In this document: positions 45,796 through 57,579 of the stretch, piece by piece
Layout: each line of letters opens with the position of its first letter
Position numbering within the stretch: the first letter of the stretch is position 1
Source: Hypomesus transpacificus
Taxonomy: Eukaryota; Chordata; Actinopteri; Osmeriformes; Osmeridae
NCBI RefSeq assembly: GCF_021917145.1
Contig: NC_061068.1
Coordinates: forward strand, 3,148,768-3,212,767
Direction: 5' to 3'
Length of the DNA: 64,000 nucleotides
The notes under the pieces: generated by a model
Databases searched by the model: none
Told to the model about the DNA's origin: nothing
Seen by the model: only the letters and a program-made list of their open reading frames with translations
Program-made: the position numbers and the translations under genes

Positions 45796-47405
45796 TATAC
45801 TCAATCTATTTCATGACAGTAGGAGTATTTGAGAAATACTGCAGTCATGAATAATCAATCAATTTAATCTACTTTATAACTGATTGATATTGTTTTCGAC
45901 TGAACAATTCTTTCTGATCTTCAGATGAGTGCATGAACGAGCTGGAAAGCAACGGCTCTGCCCTACCAGTTATGTTCATACTGCCCGTGTACCTTCTGCG
46001 ACACGCCATAGAAGCAGAAAAGATAATATTTTGACAGTCAGTGCAGCGTCTGATAACAGAACACGCTCAGAGTCCTTCAGAAGTTGCCAGTCACGAAGAA
46101 AAGAAGTTCAGTTTTTGAGCTGTGCTTTTCTCATCAAGCAAGACAAGGAGCAGAGCAGAGAAACTCCAGAGCGCTGTTGAATATCTCCTCCGTCAGAATA
46201 CACAAAGATTCCTCAGAGAGCTGCCGGCTGTGAAATGGACTGTGAAATGAGTGCACTTAACATCCCGCCAGTGGATTATTCATATTACGCAAGGTTACGG
46301 GAACCCCCCCCCCCCCCACCCACCCATTCCTGTTCAACCCCTCCCTGTAAAATAACACCAACACCAGCATCCATTTTCTTCAACGGATGTGATGAGAAGA
46401 CTTTATTGCGCTGACATGAAACCATAAAGCCTTACATTATCTCATTACGCTGAGCTAACCCTGGTAAGGGGAGGGGGAGAAAATCGAAAGCACCTGCTTT
46501 CACATGTGAAACAAGCCATCGATCCTTTCTTCATGGCAACTTACAGTACACAGCATGTCACCACAGTCTGCAGGAAACAAACTGGATCCTTCAAATGTAG
46601 CCCAGCGTACTGTCAGAGGAGGAATTAATCTACTGGTGGTAAACAGAACCTGAAATGAGAACTGTGTGTGTATGTGCATTTGTCTGTGTGTGTGTGCGTG
46701 CAGACTGTGTGTAGCCTGTGTCATGTGGACTCTATTGATTTTCTTCAAGATGTGAGCATCTTCCTGGTGCATAGACGATGCCTGTGCCATAATCTGTTTG
46801 TGGCCGAGAACACGTTGACCTATTGGCATTTTGTTTTTATGAGTCTGTAATTGGAAGAAAAAGGCCTACTCTCAGAGCCATGCTGAAAACGACGTGAGTG
46901 TAAAGGATGCACTCAGAGCCTCTTTAACTGCACGTGCGTAATGCACCTGCTTTAACCGGGGACCTACTGTTGGTCTTGGACATGTCAGCAGTCTTCCAAC
47001 ATTCACATCATCTGACAGTAGATCTGCATTCACCTCATCTGCAGAAGGAGGAAAAGGGTGAGGGGTGAAGGGAGGAGGTGAGAGACACAGTTCCTGATAT
47101 GAAATAGCCTGCGTCCCCGCGCGCCTGCCGCCATCTACACCTTCATGACTTATTGAACTATGTTAGCGCTGATTAGATTGTCTTCCTTTCATCCTCACCA
47201 CGGACGGCAGGCTGACAGCTTCAGAATGAGCCAGGACCCACACCATGCTGCACCATGAGCACGCACACAACCAGAAAACAGACAAACATACTGACGGCAG
47301 ATTCTAGACCTCGCAGGTTCTAATCCCTTTTAACGTAGTTTTGGATCAAATGTTTACGTGAATACAGTATTTTTAGTAGGTGTGCTTCCTCTATTGGCAA
47401 GGACC
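45796..47405. other. Intergenic, no gene seen
   Basis: Single-copy sequence with a poly-C patch at about 46304-46316 and a short TG tract at about 46665-46700. Confidence 0.4.
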
Positions 47406-48590
47406 AGGGTTCTCAAGCCTCACGCATTGACCGTGAGACACACGCATTTCAGCCCCTTCACACGCCACACCGAGCATTTCTCACGCTGAGAAGGCAATGG
47501 CAGCCAAGCTGTCCTGCTAACGTTGTATTCATTGGCCGCACAAGTGAATTTTTTTGGTGACCGTACGTTCGTTACTAGGTAAGCAACATAGACGCGAACA
47601 CAAGTGAAAGGTGTGTGTGTGTGTGTGTGGGGGTTGCAGACCTCTGGGGGGGAGGGGGGGAGATAGCCCCAAACATTACAGGTAGCCAAACATGAAGCAT
47701 ACATTGTGAAACCAAATAAGTCCCAAAGAAAAACAATACATTTCCATTTAGGCATTTATGCAATAACAGCATGTAGTTAGACAAGTTGCAATTAAACAGC
47801 AATAACCTCAAAAGTGCAAGAGTGTATGTGTGGAAAAGCAAGCAACCATAATATATTTCACAGCGAGTACAATAATTTAAAAACAGTTTAACTAATAAGA
47901 GCAACAAATGTCTCAATAAGAGTCATTGTGATCCTGGAGGAAACTAACATCAGGTCCAGCCAATCATTCCTAAGTGCGTCTTGAGCCTTTTCTTGAAGGT
48001 GGGGAGTTGATTCCACGATTGTGTGTGAGTACTATTATTATTATCTCACATATAATTTTTTTACTCCTTCCTCAGTTTTTGCATTACATAGCCAACATGA
48101 CCGGTGTCAATATATGCGCCTCATTCCAAAATGCGTTGTTATTACTTCCGCGAAAGTCCGTTGCACAGTTTTTTAAGTTTTTTGTTTTTGTGGCAAAAAG
48201 TGCCGTTAACCGTAGCTAACTAGATAGCCATACACTAGTCACTAACGTAACAACGTCACAAACCTAGACACATTTACTTACAGTATAGCCTATTTTTTTT
48301 TTTTTCTTTCATTTTTTTCTTTTACCTACATAGTACATGGGGGTAGATAGTTAGCTTCCGGGAGATAGCTAGTGTCGCCGGCGTGGTCTGCACTTTGCCC
48401 ACTACTGCGTTGTGTTCCGGTGCACTGATTACAGGACGCTGAAATCCTTTTAGGGACTTTATTTTCCGTTTCAGTGTGTGGAATATATACTCTCTCTTAG
48501 CCTTTCTTAGCCAAGAACACAGACAGACATAAGAAAAAGGACAACTGAAACCAGAGCCATAGAAAAAGAGTGGCGACACGTTTTGAACTC
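47406..48590. other. Intergenic with possible transposon end, no gene seen
   Basis: CAGGGTTCTCAAGCCTCACG at about 47407 has the form of a hAT terminal repeat, but no partner end was found. A TG run and G-rich patch lie at 47611-47660, and a T-rich tract at about 48293-48320. Confidence 0.3.
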
Positions 48591-48596
48591 GCCAAC

Positions 48597-48985
48597 ACGT
48601 GATCACGTGGTTCATGTAACTCGCTGTAGTTCCAAAAAACCCCACTGCTGTCAACCGGTTTGAATGGTTTTCAATGAAGCTTGCCAACGGAAGTCGCTTT
48701 CTCAGGCAAATAACGAATGAAACAGGCTCGGTTAAAGAAAACCGAAACTCTGCCTATCTTCAGCAGACTCCAGCAGACTTCAGCAGACTCGTGTATACAA
48801 AAGGCAGTCCTTTTGTATACGTTATATGACGTTTTTGGTGTAGAATGGAGTGAAATACAACATTGTGAACACTCACTGCCAGTGAAACAGGATAGAAGCT
48901 AAAGATGTTTTGTCACGTGGTTCCGGTAACTCGCTGTAGTAAAACCCCCCACTGCTGTCAACCTGTTTGAATGGTTTTCAGTGGG
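48597..48985. repeat. Pair of about 75-bp direct repeats enclosing a perfect hairpin
   Basis: Copies at about 48597-48673 and 48912-48985 share CACGTGGTTC, GTAACTCGCTGTAGT, CCCCACTGCTGTCAACC and TTTGAATGGTTTTCA. Between them lies the perfect inverted repeat GTATACAAAAGG/CCTTTTGTATAC (48793-48820, 4-base loop), preceded by a CAGCAGACTC repeat. It looks like a mobile-element remnant, class unknown. Confidence 0.75.
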
Positions 48986-49819
48986 ACAGACAGCAGCACC
49001 ATCTCAATTCCCGGATAATTTCCGTATTGGTTCCGTATTCACACAATGTCAATTGGTTACTGGTGTGTTGTATCATGTATGTCTGATACTTTATTAACAT
49101 GTATGTATTACATGAACTTATCATTTATAACGCAATATTGTGAAGCAGAGCTGGAAATGGCTATGCTAGCTACCATACTGTACATACCAAACAGTAGCCT
49201 AATGAGGACTATATTGTTCCACATAACGTTTAACCTTCGACTGTTGAAGTAAATGGGACTTGTTAAAAGTTTTTTTATTCATCAGCCCACTTACAATTTA
49301 CCACATTAACAACACTTATATTTGTAGCACTTGATGCAAGTTGAATCTAACCATTATCACCAGCAACTGCTCAATTTAAGACAAGAAAGGAGTTTGGTAA
49401 ATAAAACAGAACAAACAAGGCAACCAACTGCATTCAATAACACATTTTGTTGTACAATATGTCCAGGGTTCTTCCACTCCTTTTGTTTGTAGTGATCCGT
49501 TGATCTTCTGGCTATGATACACGTACTCCCTAGCTAGCTATAGTAAAAGTGTTGCTTACGTTAGATACTACAGTTGCCCAAACATGGTACTTGCAACTTG
49601 TCAAAATGGGCCTCACAATGAACAATTCATGCAGAGGTCCTTATGTGACAGGACAATAAGAGAGCAGAAGAGAGTGCCTGTGTGCATGCAATTTTTCAGT
49701 TTGTGCACATGCTCTTTGTCAGCATGTGCACAAACGGTGTTTGTTAGTGTGTGTGTGAACACAGAGGAGCCAGATGGTGATCTTAAAACACAAACAACAC
49801 AAGGACCAGCAAAAAATTA

Positions 49820-50018
49820 AATCGATATTCACGATATTTTAAATTTTACATAATCGTCAAAATTATTGCGATATCGCTAATATTCGATATATCGCCCAGC
49901 CCTACCAGCAAGTCAACAACAAAGTCGCTAGATTTGTCGCTTTTGACAATAAAAGTCGCCAGGAGAGTTTAGAAAGTCGCCAGATATAGCGAGAAAGTCG
50001 CTAAGTTGGCAACACTGC
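49820..50018. mobile_element. Two adjacent transposon-end fragments
   Basis: ATTCGATATATCGCCCAGCC at about 49883 and, after repeated AAAGTCGC(C/T) units, GTTGGCAACACTG at about 50005-50017 both look like inverted ends of common fish hAT-type repeats. Opposite ends were not found. Confidence 0.4.
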
Positions 50019-50692
50019 TCAGAGAAGATGCTCTGTATACTGTACTGTCGCTGTTGTTTATTAGAGGTAAGTTGTCATGACTTTGAGTGATTGACGTCCT
50101 GTCACTGTTCAGTTGCTCATCCTCCAAGTGGAGAGAGAGCGGCAAAGACCACTCAGAGAGATACCACTTGTTTGAAGTCATGGAGCATTCAGCTCCACAG
50201 ATTAATACAATTGTTATTTGCGATATTCGAGTTCTGAAGCAGCAGTCGTGTATTTGTAGAGGTGGGCCGGCACTTTGTCTTTTACGTTTTGGGGGGCATA
50301 TTTTTAAAAACATTTTAAAATCACGATCCAGCTAAGATCCTCCTGCCAGAGAGTGACAACGTCGTTTGAATCTTCTTGTTTCAAAGGGGGTTCTTTATTA
50401 ATGAAATGCAATATGATGCTAGATGCAAAATACTACATATGCTGACACAGAGAGCTGAAGAGGTTTATCGTGTGTGTGAATTGGCCTCTAGCGGTGTTGT
50501 TCTACACTGGTTGGTAGCATGAACACGGTCTTGGATGAGATCTAAGGGGAACATGGAACTGGTTTGAAATTTTTTACTTCCTTTTTTCCAACAGCTGCGG
50601 AGCCTAATATCCACTCAACAGTTTGTCCATTTAGACATTACAGCATTAAGCAGAGAGACTGAAGTCAAAATCTCATTGAGATCACTAATATT

Positions 50693-50952
50693 CAGGGTTT
50701 CCCGCAGCACTTTTCAGTTAAGGCAGCTGCCTAAGCAGCATACGCCTGCCGCCTTAACTACTTTTTTTTAAATAGAGATATCTGCCGTTGTCCTGTTTTC
50801 TCCCTTCCATTCCTAACCATGACCAACTCCAGTCTCCTTTCTCTGCAAAACGCATTAGTCTATCGCACAAACTACACTCTCTCCCCCCTCCCGGTCTGAC
50901 AGCAAACCCCACCCTACCACCTTAACTAAGACATTTTCTGCGGGAAACCCTG
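50693..50952. mobile_element. 260-bp non-autonomous hAT-like element
   Basis: Ends CAGGGTTTCCCGCAGCA and, inverted, CAGGGTTTCCCGCAGAA, with further inverted similarity AGTTAAGG(C/T) inside. ATATT is repeated directly at both borders; a full 8-bp target duplication is not evident. Confidence 0.75.
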
Positions 50953-52180
50953 ATATTACTAGTATCAAGCTTCCTTTTTTCTAATTGGCCCATCTAATAA
51001 TAGAACGTAAATTGTCTCAGTGTGGATATGACCCAAAACGAAGGCAACACACAACAATGCTGTATTTTTTATCCCTTAAAATTAATGTGGGTGTCATAAT
51101 ATAACATGTTACATAATATTAATTGGAAGAACCACCCGTTCATGCAGATGAAAGCCAGATATGATTAGAGGGGTGATAATATCTGTTTCAACCACAGCCT
51201 CCCACACTGCAACAAGCACACACACACACACACAGACACAAACGCATACACACACAAACACACAGGCGTGCATGCACAAATACATGCTTCCACCCAAACA
51301 TACACGAACGCTCCCACGTTAAAACGCACGCACGCACGTACACACACACAAGCATATTAGGGGGTGGATACGTGATGGAGATAGAGTGCTGTTTGAAAGC
51401 TCTCGTCAGATCTCTCTCCCTCTCCGTGGGTGTCCTCCCCGCGAGGCATGCTCGTGTTGTTCTGCAGAGGCAGGTTCATCTCCAGGATTAATGAAAAGCT
51501 CCATCTTGGTCATAAAAAGAGCATTTTCACCATCTATTTACCGTAGTGCGTTACCAGGGGCGCACATTAGACTGTGTTGACTTGTGTTGGCCTAGAGCAG
51601 TGTTGTCTGATGCGCTCCCCACCACCGCTGTGATATCCTTCTCCACCACCCCCTCCTGGCCTCCCCGATCGAGAACCCGGCCTTGTCCTCGGTCTCCAGA
51701 TCGGCTCTAGTTCTGACAGTCGCCAGTAGATGGAGGAGATAGAACAGAGAGGTTGGGGAATGACCCGCGACGAGAATGAAAAAACAACTTTCATGTTGTT
51801 TCGTTTCGATTGAATTCAGTGTTGCTGGAGGCTGTGAGGGAACGTGACCCAGTGCCAGCTGGTGTGCTGTCGGCTGGATGGACCAGAGCTGAGCTTGTCT
51901 TCAGAGATGTTACAGACAGAGGGCGGGGTGGCGGAGCAGGCGGAGATGGAGGATCAGAACGTGCCTCAGTTCTAAAGCTCACAGGAGAGCAGTTCCATTG
52001 GAGCTGGGTGTTATTTTAGAGGCAGCCTTCTGGTGAATTATTGATTTGGTCCAAACGGTTGTAATTACACAGTGGACATGTTGGTGCCATCGGGACGCCC
52101 AGTGTCTCGATCGGCGGGGATCGCAGGACTCTGGACTATGTGATTAAGTCAGCGGCTTTCCAGGAACTAGCGCTCTGCCC
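50953..52180. other. Intergenic with CA microsatellite, no gene seen
   Basis: CA/ACGC repeats at about 51218-51350; otherwise single-copy sequence without a supported exon. Confidence 0.45.
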
Positions 52181-52184
52181 CCTG

Positions 52185-52206
52185 CCCCCCCCCCCCCCCC
52201 CCCCCG
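52185..52206. repeat. Poly-C tract
   Basis: About 20 C residues; a second, shorter run lies at about 52325-52338. Confidence 0.9.
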
Positions 52207-52626
52207 TTTGCCTGTCCATTTGCCCCGTCAGCCATTTTTCCAGCAAGTGCCTGCAATCAGACAGACTCTTTCTGGGCTTTTAAAAGCCTGTTATGGTCCT
52301 TGTAAAACAGTGTCCCAAACCCTGCCCCCCCCCCCCCACCCCTTCTGCCCACCTTCCCACCCGGCCGCCCACAAAGCCCTCTGAGCAATCAGCACTGCTC
52401 AGGATGTCAGCAGGCATTACCATCGTTACCCCCAGACGCCGGGGCCAGATCAGGAGCCAGCCATGCAGACGAACTGGGGCAAAGCCCGGAGAGGGAGTGG
52501 GAGAGAGAGAAAGAGGTGGAGAGAGTTGGAGATAGATATACTGTATATAGGGAGAGACAGAGATGAAGAGAGATATACTGTATATTGAGAGACAGAGAGA
52601 GGTGAAAAGAGATGGAAAGATACATG

Positions 52627-52892
52627 GAGTCAGATGGCTGAGCGGTGAGGGAGTCGGGCTAGTAATCCGAAGGTTGCCGGATCGATTCCCCGCCCCGCCA
52701 AATGATGTTGTGTCCTTGGGCAAGGCACTTCACCCTACTTACCTCGGGGGGAATGTCCCTGTACTTACTGTTAGTCGCTCTGGATAAGAGCGTCTGCTAA
52801 ATGACTAAAAAAAATATATATATATAGGGGGAATGTCCCTGCACTTACTGTAAGTCGCTGTGGATAAGAGCCTCTGCTAAATGACCAAATGT
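52627..52892 (+). mobile_element. Full-length tRNA-derived SINE with extra tail copy
   Basis: A-box region GATGGCTGAGCGGTGAGG, B-box GGATCGATTCC, body CTTGGGCAAGGCACTTCACC and tail CGTCTGCTAAATGACTAAA to about 52808. After an AT-rich link, the last 67 bases of the SINE occur again (52826-52892). This is a retroposon, not a tRNA gene: the cloverleaf continues directly into the SINE body. Confidence 0.9.
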
Positions 52893-54250
52893 GGAGAAAA
52901 ATATACATTTAAGGAGAGCGAGGTGGAGAAAGATATTATGAAAGAGGTGGATTATGAAAACATTTATATAGGGAGAGAGATAGATGGAGAGAGTGGTGAA
53001 AAGAAAGAGATGGAGATACAGATATTTATGGAGAGAGAAAGATAGAGAAATGGAGAGCGAATAAGAAAGAGGAGATTTAACAGCGCTGCCTGGGGAGGAG
53101 AAGGTTGGCAGCCAGTCATCTTCTCCACCCTGACCTTCAGGGTGTCCGTGGTCTGGAGGAACAGCCCCTGTGTGGGTGAGCCTGCTGGGTGACGCTCACA
53201 GCAACACTACTTCATCCACAGTAAACACGGACAACGACTTCAACCACAAAACGCAAACGACCCACGGAGACACACTTCGTCCGCTCGTTCCTTCCAAACA
53301 CAGCATCCAGACCCACGCACCCCCTGCTCTTCCACCGCCCTCTCCAGGTTTGGGACGTTTGCTTTCTGTCAAAGGGCAGTGCTGCAGATGTTCCCTGACA
53401 GCACAGGGACCCCTGACGTGGGGTGGTCACCCCCCCCCCCCCCCCCAACAGCAGAGTGATGAACACCTTTCATTAGAGAGCCAGCCTGACTCTGGAAGGA
53501 GCCTGGACTTTGGTCTGAATGCCCGAGGACCTGGTGTGGAACCTGGAGGGCTCTGGGGCCCTGGGGAGTGTCTCCATGTGACTCTGTATGTCAGGGTCCA
53601 CATGCTCCGACGAGCACATGACTAATGGTAGGAATCAGTGAAGAAGATGCAACATTGCCCTTGAAGCAGCTTCATCCTAAGTTCCAATCCTGCCACTCAC
53701 TTCCTATTAAAATCACAAAAGCTCATCCACTGGACTGAATGTCTCAATGGCTTAAGTGTAAGTGTGTCAGATGGTGTGTTTTGGAGCTGGCTTTGGAAAG
53801 CCGGGGTTGTTTTGAAACCAGGCTTTCCTGATGAGACTTGAAAGTCAGACGATCGCCACCGAGATCTGTTGCCAGGATGCAAAAAGATGACGTCTGGATG
53901 TGGTGGCAGACTGGGGTGATGTGTGGGCGGCCTGGATTCCAGACCCAGTTTGTTGATTCTGTGTTCCAGACCCAGATCTGCTTCCTGATTGCCAGGAGCC
54001 CCACATGTCCAACATGCTGTTTACTCATCAGTCTAAACATTCATCAAAAACAAACGTGTGCGGGCAGGGTCCTCTCCAGAGGAAAGGAGATGACCCTGAC
54101 TGGATTCCAAACCAGTTCTGTTGACTCGGTGCTTAGGATACCACTGTGGGCTCAACACTAATTAAAGTTATATCTTGAGAGGAGCCATCAAGGAGCTAGA
54201 TTGCTGTCTGGGCAACTACTGCTGTGTGGACTGCTGTTCCTTCCTCCCCC
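52893..54250. other. Intergenic, no gene seen
   Basis: GAGA-rich to about 53070, then single-copy sequence with a poly-C run at about 53429-53446. Frames across it are not recognisable proteins. Confidence 0.4.
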
Positions 54251-54412
54251 CTGTTCTCCTCTCTCCCCTCTCCTCCCCCTCCCCCCATCTCCTCCCCCTC
54301 CCCCCTTTCCTCCTCCCCCTCTCCTCCTCCCCCACTCCTCCTCTCCTCCCCCTCTCCTCCTCCCCCACTCCTCCTCCTCTCCTCCCCCCTCTCCTTCCTC
54401 CTCTTTCCCCAC
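54245..54412. repeat. CTCCTCCCC polypyrimidine tract
   Basis: Compound CCTCCTCCCCCTCTCCTCC repeats; the long Pro/Leu/Ser and Gly/Glu frames are artefacts. Confidence 0.9.
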
Positions 54413-54703
54413 CTTCACAACTTCAAATGGGCCTCTGCTCTCACACACCCCTTCCATGGACCAATCATTATAGGTCACCGGGCAAATCAAACCCTGACAA
54501 GTCCGGCAGTTGCTATCTCCATGGCAACTGAAAGCTTAGAACGTGAGCAAGCTACCTCTCTCAAAACATACTTTTATTCACAATTTTCCTGTCTTTATTT
54601 GTTGTTTTCAAAGATGAAGAGTAATTTCAGAGCCCTTTCAGTTGGTCACCTAAAAGTACACCATTGATCTTCAGGTCTGTTTCGAACGTTCAAACCTAAG
54701 TAC

Positions 54704-55061
54704 TAGGGGTGTAACATTATATCGCAATACTAAATGTTTACAATATGTATCGTAGAGTTATGGCAATATTTTTACAATATGACATCCATTGGATCCTATT
54801 GGTTGAGCTACCAGCGTGCAACCTACTCTGCACCTGTGTCATGCGTGCATTCATTACATTCACAAAAAATTAAAACGAAATAACTAAATTGTATGTACAA
54901 CAAAGACAATTATTGAAAATGTTTAATGTTTTGGAAATAAATCTGTTAATTGAATTTCAGTTTCATTTAAAATGTTCAAAATATTGTGATACGTATTGTA
55001 TTGTACACCCAGTAATGTGATACATATCAAATCGTGAGCTGAGTGTATCGTTACACCCGTA
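54704..55061. mobile_element. 358-bp non-autonomous hAT-like element
   Basis: Ends TAGGGGTGTAAC and, inverted, TACGGGTGTAAC. The flanks CTAAGTAC (54696-54703) and CTAAGTCC (55062-55069) are an 8-bp target duplication with one mismatch. The interior is AT-rich with TATCG motifs and no coding sequence. Confidence 0.85.
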
Positions 55062-55116
55062 CTAAGTCCTAATTTCACTTGAGACACGTCTCGACACCCG
55101 GGCAGAGAGCAGCTAC

Positions 55117-55288
55117 AGCATTTACATTTAGTCATTTAGCAGAAGCTCTTATCAGAGCGACTTACAGTAAGTTACAGGGACATTCCCCCCGAGGCAAGTA
55201 GGGTGAAGTGCCTTGCCCAAGGATCTGGTAACCTTCTGATTACTAGTCCAACTCCCTCACCGCTCAGCCATCTGACTCCATCTGATTC
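55117..55288 (-). mobile_element. tRNA-derived SINE, reverse, B-box deleted
   Basis: Tail TTTACATTTAGTCATTTAGC at the left, CTTACAGTAAGTTACAGGGA, then AAGTGCCTTGCCCAAGGAT and the A-box side CCGCTCAGCCATCTGACTCC at the right. A deletion after AAGGAT removes the B box. Confidence 0.9.
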
Positions 55289-55584
55289 CACCTGCAAAAG
55301 AAGAAAAAAGAAGAACCAGACAAAGGGTGGAGGCTGGGAGGGTAGAGGCAGCAGGAGGACGAGAGCGTCTGTGTCTCACCAGCAATGCAGGAGCTGGGAT
55401 CCCTGCTATATACCCGCCCTATTAGGGAGGTGTGCCCTGACGCGTGATATGACGAGTTGCTAGAGACGCGCTAGGTCTCTGAGTCCCCCGCATGAACCAG
55501 CTCCGCTTAATTATCTCCCAATTACCGGATCGTTGAGCTGGAGACAGTGTAGTCCATCAAGAGATCTGCTGAGACTCAGGGGTG

Positions 55585-55797
55585 GGATGGAGGCTGCATG
55601 AAGCTGGCAGGGACGGAGGCTGCAGGAGGCTGGCAGGGACGGAGGCTGCAGGAGGCTGGCAGGGACGGAGGCTGGCAGGGATGGAGGCTGCAGGAGGCTG
55701 GCAGGGACGGAGGCTGCAGGAGGCTGGCAGGGACGGAGGCTGCAGGAGGCTGGCAGGGATGGAGGCTGCAGGAGGCTGGCAGGGAAGGAGGCTGGAA
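55585..55797. repeat. 26-bp minisatellite, about eight copies
   Basis: Units of AGGCTGCAGGAGGCTGGCAG plus GGACGG, one copy shortened. Confidence 0.95.
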
Positions 55798-55904
55798 CCA
55801 TACGGCTGTCAGCCATCTTGTCTCTGGAGACAAGAGGTTAGACCGTTTATTCATGTCGTGGACGGGTCTCATGACTGTGGTCCTGCCAGCCAGGGTGAAG
55901 AGAT

Positions 55905-55995
55905 AACAGGATGGGCTCACACATACACACAAACCCACACACACACACAGGATGGGCTCACACATACACACAAACCCACACACACACACCCACAG
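55905..55995. repeat. 45-bp duplication with CA microsatellite
   Basis: CAGGATGGGCTCACACATAC and the following CA tract occur twice in tandem. Confidence 0.9.
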
Positions 55996-56034
55996 GAGGG
56001 CAAGTGGTGCCTAAGCCCCTAGATAAAACCCATT

Positions 56035-56300
56035 ATTTTTCCTGTGACCCAGCAAAACTATAGGGGGGTCTGGGGGCATGTTCCCCCAGAAGAAATTTTT
56101 AGAAAATATCCTTTTAAATAGTGTCCTCTAGTGGGTTTTATAAAGAGAAATTAACACATTTTGATTTAAAATATGAAAGAAAGAAAAAAAATAGGTTTCA
56201 TTTTTAAATATATTTTTTTTGGGGGGGGGGGGCTAACAAAACCTTTGGGGGGGGGGCTCCAGCCCCCCCAAAATAGGGCTAGATACGCCCATGCGCGTTA
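56035..56300. mobile_element. Probable DNA-transposon remnant with G-rich stem
   Basis: Contains the self-complementary TCTGGGGGCATGTTCCCCCAGA (stem around 56070-56092, split by its loop), a poly-G patch, and a right end GGGCTAGATACGCCCATG that resembles an inverted transposon terminus I recall from fish repeats. Left end uncertain. Confidence 0.45.
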
Positions 56301-56746
56301 CAGATTAAGCAGCCATGCAATATTACAGTTACTGGAAGAAATCAAAGATTGCATCGAATCTCCGACTCGGCATTCACATTCCATTCCAGCAGTTGTTAAA
56401 CTCCTCGCAACATTATATTGGCATCAGGATCATTTCTGTTTCAACTTTGGTGGCTGATCCATGATAGAAAGAGAGAAGGATGCCCATTCAAATGAGCTTT
56501 TACTTTAAATGCTCACAATGTACGGTTTAGTGGGCGGAGAAAGGCGCTGATTATCCGATGACCTGCATGTTTCGTAAATAGGACGTAAACTGAAGTATCA
56601 CAGTGTGCGCAAATTGTGGGTTGGCCATGGCGCTAATAACGCTATGTTTGAGAATGTACGTAAATAAGGCCCTCAGTGTCAGTAGACTCCAGACTGTCTT
56701 TGTTGGTGATGCCTGATAAGAGGTGAGAACGTATTATTGATAATAT

Positions 56747-56858
56747 ATTCACTTAGCAGACACTTTAATCCGAAGTGACAAACGGAGGGATTTGAACCTT
56801 GGACTACTTGATTTACAGGCAAATGCTCAAACCACCAAGCTATACCTATCCCAAGGTC
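56747..56858 (-). mobile_element. Second-type tRNA-derived SINE
   Basis: Reverse-oriented. The inverted reading has the A-box-like TAGCTTGGTGGTTTGAGCAT and B-box GGTTCAAATCC, then a tail resembling GTCTGCTAAGTGAAT. The head differs from the four other SINEs, so it is a separate family. Confidence 0.75.
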
Positions 56859-56859
56859 A

Positions 56860-57495
56860 TGCGGCACAATTATTTCCTGTTGGTAACTACAGTCTTACAT
56901 TTACATTTAGCAGTCTAAACATGTTCACATCCATAAACTAATAATAATAATATCGCTCAAACCTCATTAGATGGGTGTTCGAAAATGCAGACAGGTCTCA
57001 GCATTGGGATGAGTAATAACGAGGGCGATAGCTTTGCATATTTGTGTGTCTACATGCCTAAGATGACTTTGCTTGTCTTAAAAAAGGCCCTTTGTCATGT
57101 TCTTCTTTCTGGAGGAGATGATTGTCGTGAGGGAAATGAGTTGTTACTTTCTCTACCAGCGGAAAATTGAAGCCCTCATTAGGAGTCAAGCTTAGCTTTC
57201 TGTGAAATTGTCGATTCCATCATTCGGAGTGGGAGGATAAAATAGGGAACATGTATTCTCACCAGAAGAAGAAATTGTTCTCTGTCTTTGTGAGGATAGC
57301 CTCTCTTCTGATTGTATCAGCATGCTTGTCCTTTAAGGATCACATGGCAATTATCTTCTTTTCAATCCTGGTGATGGGGTGGACACTCAGAGGAAAGTTG
57401 GTTGTATTTCTTCAAGGATGGTATCTGAAGGGTTTTAGACATCTGAATTAAACTAAGTCCCCTCTGCTTTGAGTTTGGGTTTGTTTGTTTGCTAT
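56860..57495. other. Intergenic, no gene seen
   Basis: A short SINE-tail scrap (TTACATTTACATTTAGCAG, about 56896) followed by single-copy sequence. Confidence 0.4.
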
Positions 57496-57496
57496 G

Positions 57497-57516
57497 CCCC
57501 CCCCCCCCCCCCCCCC
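57497..57516. repeat. Poly-C tract
   Basis: About 20 C residues. Confidence 0.9.
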
Positions 57517-57579
57517 GTCCATGCCCCAAAGTCTGATGTTGGGGCTCTCAGTTCTGCTTCTGTTGGTCTCCTTGTCCCC

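Noticed and set aside
45124..45804. 226-codon minus-strand frame with repeated GLDGLLVGQ
   Set aside because: Spans a 51-bp repeat and a TGGA microsatellite; both strands open.
52627..52700. tRNA-like gene with A and B boxes
   Set aside because: The sequence continues into a known SINE-type body and tail and recurs elsewhere in the window; it is a retroposon.
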